Shown here piece after piece: positions 6,919 through 11,847 of a DNA stretch of 11,847 bases. Source of the DNA: Helicobacteraceae bacterium (GTDB lineage Bacteria; Campylobacterota; Campylobacteria; Campylobacterales; SZUA-545). The notes below the pieces were generated by a model. That model did not search any database. It was given only the letters and a program-made list of their open reading frames with translations, and was not told where the DNA came from. The stretch lies in contig JAISOU010000096.1 in the NCBI GenBank assembly GCA_031275395.1, positions 1 to 11,847 on the forward strand, written 5' to 3'. The translations under genes were made by a program, and so were the position numbers. Each line of letters opens with the position of its first letter. The first letter of the stretch is position 1.

Positions 6919-7617
6919 ATGGGTAAAAAAGAACAAATAATTTTTATGGTAGAGGACGACGACAATATACGCGAAATGGTTATGTACGCTCTATCATCAG
7001 TCGGATTTAATACGGAAGGTTTTGACGATTACGGCGGTTTGAAAAACGCTATGATCAAAACGACGCCGTCTTTAATTTTATTGGATATTATGTTGCCAAA
7101 AGAGGACGGCGTTTGGATATTAAAAAAACTAAAAGAATCCGAAAAAACCAAAGCCTTACCGATCATTATGCTTACCGCCAAAGGCGCAGAGCTGGATCGC
7201 ATAAAAGGGCTTGATCTAGGCGCGGATGATTACATCACAAAACCATTTTCAGTTTTAGAGGTTATTTCGCGTATAAAAGCCGTGCTTCGCAGAAGCCAAA
7301 CGCGGGATAGATCAAACGAGCTTACGATCGGATCGCTCGTTTTATGTAGCGATAGCCGCTCAGTTTTTTTAGAGGACAAAGAGATCGTTTTAACATATAA
7401 AGAGTTCGAGCTACTTAGCTGTTTGATGAGAAACGTCGGGATCGTATTAACGCGCGATACGCTTTTGGAACAGGCTTGGGGATTTGATTTTATAGGGACA
7501 AGCCAAAGTCGAACAGTCGATATGCACGTTAAATCTTTGCGGCAAAAGCTAGGCGGCGCGGGCGATATGATCAAAACCGTTCGCAACGTAGGTTATAAGA
7601 TACGAGAAAAGCCGTGA
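6919..7617 (+). CDS. phoB: Phosphate response regulator PhoB (OmpR/PhoB family)
   Basis: This is a DNA-binding response regulator of the winged-helix OmpR/PhoB class. The receiver domain spans about 6-124, with acidic residues E12-D13-D14, phosphate acceptor D56 in LILLDIMLP, T86 in IIMLTAKG and K108 in ITKPF. The C-terminal winged helix (about 135-230) contains LTYKEFELLSCLMRN, the DTLLEQAWG segment, the recognition-helix region SRTVDMHVKSLRQKLG and the wing end IKTVRNVGYKI. The 232-residue length is standard. AAGGAGG at 6897-6903 lies 15 bases before the ATG, farther than usual; coupling to phoU may matter. Placed between phoU and the kinase gene, it is most likely the Pho regulator, here autoregulated as an operon member. 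The family is certain; the specific name rests on context. Confidence 0.9.
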   Translation: MGKKEQIIFMVEDDDNIREMVMYALSSVGFNTEGFDDYGGLKNAMIKTTPSLILLDIMLPKEDGVWILKKLKESEKTKALPIIMLTAKGAELDRIKGLDLGADDYITKPFSVLEVISRIKAVLRRSQTRDRSNELTIGSLVLCSDSRSVFLEDKEIVLTYKEFELLSCLMRNVGIVLTRDTLLEQAWGFDFIGTSQSRTVDMHVKSLRQKLGGAGDMIKTVRNVGYKIREKP

Positions 7618-8933
7618 GGAGGCGAATATACGTTAATATGGCGATCTTGGCGATCGCCACAATATTAACGCTTTCTACCGCGCTATGCCTAGCCTTTTAT
7701 AACGGATATTCTAAAGAAGCGCGAAACGAATTAAAACGATTTGCGGCGACCTATGAAAACGCAAGCACTGAAGAGGCGATTGGAGAGCTTGGCGCAAAGA
7801 GGAGCGATCGTATTCGCGTAACCCTGATCGCCGCAAACGGCGCGGTAGATTACGACAGCGCGATCGACGCGACAAAATTAGAGAATCATATCGATCGCCA
7901 AGAGGTCAAAGAGGCATTAATAAACGGCGTTGGAGAGAGCAAGCGATTTTCAGATTCCTTAAAAGAAGAAACCTACTATTACGCCATAAAATTAAAAGAC
8001 GGATCGATCTTAAGAACGGCGATAACTACTAATTCGTTTTTAGGCGCTTTTTTCTATGCGCTTCCCGTCGTAATTTGCGCGGCGTTAGCTATGATTATAT
8101 GCGTCTATTTTTGGGCGGGAAACTTGGCAAAAAAAATCGTTGAACCTATCAATAAAATAGATATTAACTCCAATCTAGCCGCGCCGTATAAAGAGTTTAT
8201 CCCGTTTGTGGAAACGATCGTTAAACAGCGCGAACGTATCGAGCGCGAGCTATCCGAAAAAACGCGGCTGATGGATATGCGTCGAGAGTTTTCGGCTAAC
8301 GTTTCTCACGAGTTAAAAACGCCTTTAACGAGTATTTACGGCTATGCGGAAATGCTTTGCAACGATATGGTAAAAAGGGGCGATAAACGCGAATTTTTTG
8401 GAAAGATTAAAGACGAAGCGGCGCGTTTAATCGCGTTAATAGAAGATATTATTATGATCTCTGAACTCGACGAAGGGAAAAGATCGGAAGCGTTCGTGGA
8501 AATCGATCTAAAAGAGCTTGCGAGCGAAACGGCAAAAACGCTTGAGCTTAAAAGAGCCGAGAATAACGTATCGATCGATATAGAGGGCGCGGGAGTTATT
8601 CTGGCAAACCGCTCGATGATCTTTGAAGCGCTCTACAATTTGATCGATAACGCAATCAAATACAACAAGCCAAACGGAAACGTTAAGATCGCGATCGAGC
8701 AAACGCAAAATCAAAGAAAAATTATTGTATCGGATACGGGAATCGGCATTCCTGAAGCGGCGCAAAACCGCGTATTTGAACGCTTTTATCGCGTCGATAA
8801 ATCGCGATCGAAAAAGACGGGCGGCACGGGTTTGGGTCTTGCGATTGTAAAGCATATCGTTCTGTTTCACAACGCCTCGATCGACCTAAAAAGCAAAGAA
8901 AACGTCGGTAGCGTCGTTACTATTGCCTTTTAA
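7614..8933 (+). CDS. phoR: Sensor histidine kinase PhoR
   Basis: This is the membrane-bound histidine kinase partner of the upstream regulator. Two membrane helices (about 9-30 and 144-168) flank an exported segment of about 115 residues. A short linker leads to the dimerisation domain, with phospho-acceptor H232 in FSANVSHELKTPLTS, followed by the ATPase domain: N-box NLIDNAIKY (342-350), G1 DTGIGIP (374-380), F-box VFERFYRVDKSRS (387-399) and G2 GGTGLGLAIVKH (403-414). I see no evident PAS domain, and any HAMP linker is short. GTG at 7614 overlaps the phoB stop (GTGA) and keeps a basic MRRR N-terminus before the first helix; an ATG at 7638 is the alternative. The FYRVDKSRS and SANVSHELKTPLTSI segments are typical of PhoR-like kinases. 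It is last in the operon and is followed by a terminator hairpin. Confidence 0.9.
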   Translation: MRRRIYVNMAILAIATILTLSTALCLAFYNGYSKEARNELKRFAATYENASTEEAIGELGAKRSDRIRVTLIAANGAVDYDSAIDATKLENHIDRQEVKEALINGVGESKRFSDSLKEETYYYAIKLKDGSILRTAITTNSFLGAFFYALPVVICAALAMIICVYFWAGNLAKKIVEPINKIDINSNLAAPYKEFIPFVETIVKQRERIERELSEKTRLMDMRREFSANVSHELKTPLTSIYGYAEMLCNDMVKRGDKREFFGKIKDEAARLIALIEDIIMISELDEGKRSEAFVEIDLKELASETAKTLELKRAENNVSIDIEGAGVILANRSMIFEALYNLIDNAIKYNKPNGNVKIAIEQTQNQRKIIVSDTGIGIPEAAQNRVFERFYRVDKSRSKKTGGTGLGLAIVKHIVLFHNASIDLKSKENVGSVVTIAF

Positions 8934-8943
8934 CGTTCCCGCC

Positions 8944-8962
8944 AAAACGCCGCTCGCGTTTT
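8944..8962 (+). terminator. Hairpin terminator after phoR
   Basis: AAAACGC-CGCTC-GCGTTTT forms a perfect seven-pair stem with a five-base loop, eleven bases after the phoR stop. The descending arm ends in TTTT followed by ATAAAA. It is short for an intrinsic terminator, but it is in the right place to end the seven-gene operon. Confidence 0.5.
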
Positions 8963-9053
8963 ATAAAATACGCCTGCCGCTCCTGCGACTTTAGCGTGGA
9001 CTCTCATTCTTTGCAATAACGCCGATAATCAGTTTTCTTTAACTGCGGAAGAA

Positions 9054-9072
9054 TATAATGACGCTAGTCATT
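9054..9072 (+). promoter_or_regulatory. -10 box overlapped by an operator-like dyad
   Basis: A perfect TATAAT lies at 9054-9059, with no good -35 box at 16-18 bases upstream. AATGAC-GCTA-GTCATT at 9057-9072 is an inverted repeat with six-base arms that shares bases with the -10 box. Such placement fits a repressor site for the ORFs starting at 9104. It could also act as a weak hairpin, since TT follows the second arm. Confidence 0.4.
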
Positions 9073-9103
9073 TTCACTAAATCTATAGACAAAGGCGTTT
9101 CAA

Positions 9104-9418
9104 ATGATTGCTAAAACCATAAACCACGCTTTCTCCAACCGAGAGAGAGAACGCGCTTCGCGCCGATTTTACCTCATTGATCGCTTAGTCAATAATTCCC
9201 ATATTCTATGCCGCTTTATAATCGCTTTTAATAGGCGCTTAGTCTCATTTATTGCGCGTTTCGTCGCAATCGTTAATAATTTACGTTTTATCTTATCGAT
9301 AAACATTTGTGATCTTAAAATTTCAAGCGTTTTTAATAATCGGTTCAATCCAATGTTTCTTGTATGGTTTCGTGCGAATAATAGCTTCTTAATTCCGCCT
9401 ATAAAGTATTTTATATGA
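9104..9418 (+). CDS. Doubtful small basic ORF ahead of the DUF2971 gene
   Basis: The frame encodes 104 residues rich in Arg, Asn, Phe and Ile, with a hydrophobic-basic middle (SHILCRFIIAFNRRLVSFIA) but no recognised motif. In favour of reality: AAAGG eight bases before the ATG, a perfect -10 box 45 bases upstream, and an ATGA overlap with the next gene (9415). Against: an odd amino-acid composition and weak codon bias. It may be a leader or partner protein of the DUF2971 gene, a decayed gene, or chance. I do not recognise it. Confidence 0.35.
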   Translation: MIAKTINHAFSNRERERASRRFYLIDRLVNNSHILCRFIIAFNRRLVSFIARFVAIVNNLRFILSINICDLKISSVFNNRFNPMFLVWFRANNSFLIPPIKYFI

Positions 9419-10305
9419 ACCCGCCTAAATTGATTTTCATTAGACCCGATAAAGATGCGGGCAAGGCCAAGAAAATTATCTATTGCGCTCCAATTTATCG
9501 GATTATGCGCTTTAAAGAATTAGAAGATATTGGTAAAGGCAAACTTACCTTAAAAAATCCAAAATGTTGGGAACCTTTTGAGGGCATTATACTGAAGGAG
9601 TTGGCAAAACACCCGAATGACATAATCCAAGCGAGAGTTAAAGATCGCAATCGCTATTATGCTCAGTGTTGGTCATTTGATAATAATTGCGAAGCATTGT
9701 GGCGGTTGTATTCTCGCGAAGAAAAAGAAGGTAGCGGTATATTCAATGGCGTTCAGGTAAAAACCACGCTTGGTAGGCTTTGGAGCGCTATTGTTCAATC
9801 TAAGTCATTCAACGAGGATGAATTATTTATTGGCAAGGTGGAATATACAAGTAAAAACAAATTGATCAATAGGTTTAAGAAAAAAGAAGAAAATTACACA
9901 TTTTCTGAAAACGGATATACTACGACTATGAAAGGAACTAGAAATCTTACTGAATACAAATCGTCTAAATTCGGTAAAGGATCGAGTTTCTTTATTAAAT
10001 TAAACAGCTTTAATTATGAAAAAGAGGCGCGCTTAATAGTATATGACGATAAAGACGATAAAAAAGATCCTAAAGATCCATTTTATTTATACATTGACAA
10101 TCCTATTGCGCTTTGCGAAGAGATAGTTATCGATGCTCGAACAAGCGATGAGGACTATAAAAACAAAGAAGAACGTATAAAGGACTTAGGGTATAAGGGA
10201 GTAATTAAAAAATGTCATATTTACGATCACTCGGATTTTGACCAACAAATTGAAAAAGATAGAAGAAGTAACTTAATATCACAAGGAGGAGAAGATGAAG
10301 TTTAA
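9415..10305 (+). CDS. DUF2971-family protein
   Basis: The 296-residue cytoplasmic protein has the pattern I associate with DUF2971. It opens with a core like IYRIMRFKELEDIGKGKLTLKNP and WEPFEG (family pattern: a Y-R segment, then 'L..G.L..S.P..FNDPFE'). Next comes AQCWSFDNNCEALWRLYS (family: 'CFS....N.LMW..Y'), followed by GVQVKTTLGRLW, IGKVEYTS, and NYEKEARLIVYDD (family: 'YE.E.R.I'), then an IDARTSDED segment. The molecular function of DUF2971 is not established to my knowledge; members are often in accessory or defence-type regions. There is no signal peptide or membrane segment. The gene is AT-richer than the phosphate genes and lacks the CGATCG words common elsewhere, which suggests transfer. 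It overlaps the upstream ORF by ATGA and the downstream TPR gene by 11 bases. Family call by eye. Confidence 0.68.
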   Translation: MNPPKLIFIRPDKDAGKAKKIIYCAPIYRIMRFKELEDIGKGKLTLKNPKCWEPFEGIILKELAKHPNDIIQARVKDRNRYYAQCWSFDNNCEALWRLYSREEKEGSGIFNGVQVKTTLGRLWSAIVQSKSFNEDELFIGKVEYTSKNKLINRFKKKEENYTFSENGYTTTMKGTRNLTEYKSSKFGKGSSFFIKLNSFNYEKEARLIVYDDKDDKKDPKDPFYLYIDNPIALCEEIVIDARTSDEDYKNKEERIKDLGYKGVIKKCHIYDHSDFDQQIEKDRRSNLISQGGEDEV

Positions 10306-10898
10306 TTTACTAGGTAAAGCGTTAATCGCTTTTTGTTCAACGGCGGCTTTTGCTTATGCAAATAGCGCGGTGGTGGCTTTCGATCGAGGACTTACTGCTG
10401 ATATAAGCGGTAATTTTCAAGAGGCGATTAAACAGTTTTCGATCGCTATCAAAGAAGATTCGAACTATGCCTACGCTTACAATAATCGCGGGGTTATTTA
10501 CAGAAGTTTAGGCGATCACAACAAAGCAATCGAAGATTACAACCAAGCGATCAAAATCGATCCAACATTTGCCTACGCTTACTATAATCGCGGGCTTGTT
10601 TACTATAATTTAGGTAATAAAAGCAAAGCGATCGCAGATTTCACGCAAGCAACCAAGATCGATCCAAACTATCGCCGATTACAACCAAGCGCTCGAGATA
10701 GATCCGAATTATTCCGTCGATTACAATAATCGCGGACTTGCCTATTATAATTTAGGCGATTATAAAAGCGCAACAAAAGACGCAAGAAAAGCGTGCGAAT
10801 TAGGCGAATTAAAAGCATTGAAAATGCTAGACAAATGTAGAACGGCGAATAAAAAGCGACTTTCGGATCGGGCGCATAAAACGCTACTTTTTTCCTAA
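10295..10898 (+). pseudogene. Secreted TPR-repeat protein gene broken by a frameshift
   Basis: From ATG 10295 (AAGGAGGAG just upstream) the frame encodes a signal peptide, MKFNLLGKALIAFCSTAAFAYA, then tetratricopeptide repeats: AFDRGLTADISGNFQEAIKQF, YAYNNRGVIYRSLGDHNKAI and YAYYNRGLVYYNLGNKSKAI. At about 10670 (after KIDPNY) it goes out of frame and stops at 10729. In the frame starting at 10674 the TPR resumes: ADYNQALEIDPNYSVDYNNR, GLAYYNLGDYKSATKDARKA, then CELGELKALKMLDKC, ending at TAA 10898. Compared with the preceding repeat, the pieces fit a loss of about 62 bases between repeats, which would also explain the frame change. A single-base slip is the alternative. TPR proteins serve as scaffolds; the exported location is inferred from the signal peptide. 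The first two and a half repeats could still be made as a 144-residue product. Confidence 0.7.
10844..10890 (+). repeat. Imperfect 20-base direct repeat at the tail of the TPR gene
   Basis: GGCGAATAAAAAGCGACTTT (10844-10863) and GGCGCATAAAACGCTACTTT (10871-10890) match at 17 of 20 positions, with a period of 27 bases. Read on the minus strand both copies give a KVAFY peptide core. The repeat lies in the last codons of the resumed TPR frame and could mark foreign DNA joined to the gene end. Confidence 0.4.
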
Positions 10899-10942
10899 CA
10901 AACCCGCTCCACGAACGCAACCGCGAGCAATCTCCAAAAGTA

Positions 10943-11050
10943 TCATTCTTCGTGAACCCCTACACCTAACGCCTGATGTCCTCTTATCTCATTATAGTAG
11001 ATCATATACCTCTGAAGCTCCTCTTTTAGCTCCTCTACGCTATTAAATGA
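10943..11050 (-). mobile_element. C-terminal fragment of an rve-type transposase
   Basis: On the minus strand, reading from 11050 to the TGA at 10943-10945, the translation SFNSVEELKEELQRYMIYYN continues EIRGHQALG and ends after a few more residues. This is the well-known end of IS3-like/integrase-core transposases ('F.S.EEL...L..YI.YYN..R.HQALGG.TP'). Only about 35 residues survive; no catalytic residues and no terminal inverted repeats could be identified. Upstream sequence (above about 11056) is unrelated, so the element was cut there. It marks this segment as rearranged by insertion-sequence activity. Confidence 0.72.
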
Positions 11051-11065
11051 TTGACTTGTACAGGA

Positions 11066-11455
11066 ATGACAACGACAACGGCTTCAACGATGGCAATTGC
11101 AACTAAGGCGGCGACATTAGCGACAATTCAAACAACGATTAAACGCGCTTTAATCGCCTTTTTCTCCGCTATAGCTTCAATAGCGTTATCGGCTTTAGCC
11201 TTTCTTGCTACGCCCGTTTCGTTAAATGCTGAAACCTATACCGATCTGGATAGCGCGATCGCCGCCACTCTTATTCATATGTCAAAAGGGCGGATCGTAT
11301 CGGAGGCTTTGCGGCTTGGCGTACCTTTGAATTTGACGTGGAGTTGTTATCAAAACGAGGAAAAAGCGTGCGGCGTGTGCGAAAGTTATCGTTTGCGGCT
11401 AAAAGGTTTCGCGTTGGCAAAGGTCGTCGATCCGATAGCATACGAGGCGCGTTAA
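11066..11455 (+). pseudogene. queC: Chimeric ORF: secretion-signal N-terminus joined to the C-terminal third of QueC
   Basis: One open frame (ATG 11066; ATG 11090 and TTG 11051 are alternatives) joins two unrelated parts. The first has a long signal-peptide-like segment, KRALIAFFSAIASIALSALA (about 11141-11200), ending near SLNA, then ETYTDLDSAIAA, typical of the start of exported beta-helix/adhesin proteins. From about 11267 the sequence becomes the end of QueC, the 7-cyano-7-deazaguanine synthase of queuosine synthesis: LIHMSKGRIV, VPLNLTWSCYQNEEKACGVC, LRLKGFALA and DPIAYE. The QueC ATP-binding N-terminus is absent, and the fourth zinc-binding cysteine (CGVCDSC in relatives) is Tyr here (CGVCESY). 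The product cannot be a working QueC. The join may have formed by the same rearrangement that left the transposase scrap just upstream. Confidence 0.68.
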
Positions 11456-11502
11456 AGTTGATTTGGCTAATATGTCGCATAAAGAAGAGGAGAGCGTAAG
11501 AA

Positions 11503-11847
11503 ATGGGCAAGCTTGTGATTTTGGTAGCGTTGTGCGTCGGCGCGTTGCTTGGGGACAATACGATAACAATCGGCGAGTTTTCCATTAAATCCACGCCTCA
11601 AAAAGACGCCATGAAAATAGAGATATTCAAAAATAAAAAACCGTTTCAGGAGATAATAGAAAATTGGGAGAGCGTTTGCGATATAAACTTTCTTTTCACG
11701 GGTATTCATAGTAAAGAGGAGCCGCTTGCTTTCGGGGCGATATGCGACGGCGTATATAGCGCGGCTGAGTATGAGTTCGATCTAAAAACTAATAAGTTTG
11801 TTTACGCTGGCGCAGTAGAAGAAATTTCTATCCAAGAGCTTGCGCAG
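11503..11847 (+). CDS. Secreted protein of unknown function, C-terminus off the window
   Basis: The open frame runs 115 codons from ATG 11503 to the right edge without a stop. Residues 1-17 (MGKLVILVALCVGALLG) form a signal peptide, so the product is probably periplasmic or exposed. The mature part begins DNTITIGEFSIKSTPQKDAM and later contains ENWESVCDINFLFTG, GAICDGVYSAAEYEFDLKTN and FVYAGAVEEISI: two cysteines that may pair and alternating strands suggesting a beta-rich fold. AGGAG at about 11488-11492 precedes the start by some ten bases. I do not recognise the family. It follows the queC remnant by 47 bases, which may be the ancestral order. Confidence 0.65.
   Translation, partial: MGKLVILVALCVGALLGDNTITIGEFSIKSTPQKDAMKIEIFKNKKPFQEIIENWESVCDINFLFTGIHSKEEPLAFGAICDGVYSAAEYEFDLKTNKFVYAGAVEEISIQELAQ

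Noticed and set aside
10851-10893. Possible terminator after the TPR gene (AAAAAG ... CTTTTTT)
   Set aside because: Only A-T-rich pairing with a bulge is possible; the repeat explanation fits better.
11046-11105. Short ORF with an Asp/Asn-rich peptide (MIDLYRNDNDNGFNDGNCN)
   Set aside because: It looks like a calcium-binding loop but is only 19 codons, has no ribosome site and ends at once; probably chance in low-complexity sequence.
1-11847. tRNA, rRNA or CRISPR array
   Set aside because: No cloverleaf, rRNA-like or regular spacer-repeat structure was found on either strand; the regular repeats at 120-1010 are coding.

Overview
The window looks like a chromosomal segment of a host-associated or gut-type bacterium, most likely from or near the Campylobacterota. 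The indications are the style of the TPR protein, a QueC tail whose zinc-site region resembles Campylobacter-type QueC, frequent strong AAGGAGG ribosome sites, and very tight gene packing. This is inference; no rRNA or other marker is present. Base composition is near balanced, and the palindrome CGATCG is strikingly frequent except in the AT-rich stretch around 8940-10380.

Layout. (1) 1-1284, minus strand: the N-terminal part of a secreted RCC1-repeat (beta-propeller type) protein running off the left edge. (2) 1285-2593: a decayed zone with a second, divergent RCC1 remnant on the plus strand (1561-1803), a frameshifted unknown gene on the minus strand (about 1804-2420), and a short region with a run of nine G and a hairpin. 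(3) 2594-2839, minus: a small intact gene of unknown function with a good ribosome site, divergent from the phosphate operon. (4) 2989-8933, plus: a complete seven-gene phosphate operon, pstS-pstC-pstA-pstB-phoU-phoB-phoR, with a promoter at 2918-2946 and a hairpin terminator at 8944-8962. Five of its six junctions are 4-base stop/start overlaps (GTGA or ATGA) and the sixth has a 1-base gap. (5) 9054-10898, plus: an accessory block with a -10 box overlapped by a dyad, a doubtful small ORF, a DUF2971-family gene, and a secreted TPR gene broken by a frameshift that looks like a deletion between repeats. (6) 10943-11455: junk and chimeras, comprising the last 35 codons of a transposase (minus) and an ORF joining a secretion-signal/adhesin-like N-terminus to the last third of QueC. 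(7) 11503 to the right edge: start of a secreted protein of unknown function.

How it works together. PstS would capture phosphate in the periplasm, PstC and PstA form the membrane channel, PstB drives import with ATP, PhoU links transporter state to the sensor kinase PhoR, and PhoR controls the response regulator PhoB, which would be expected to regulate this same operon. The most remarkable item is PstS: its two sequence halves are in the reverse of the usual order, so it is a circular permutation behind a normal signal peptide. The flanks look like rearrangement-prone accessory DNA.
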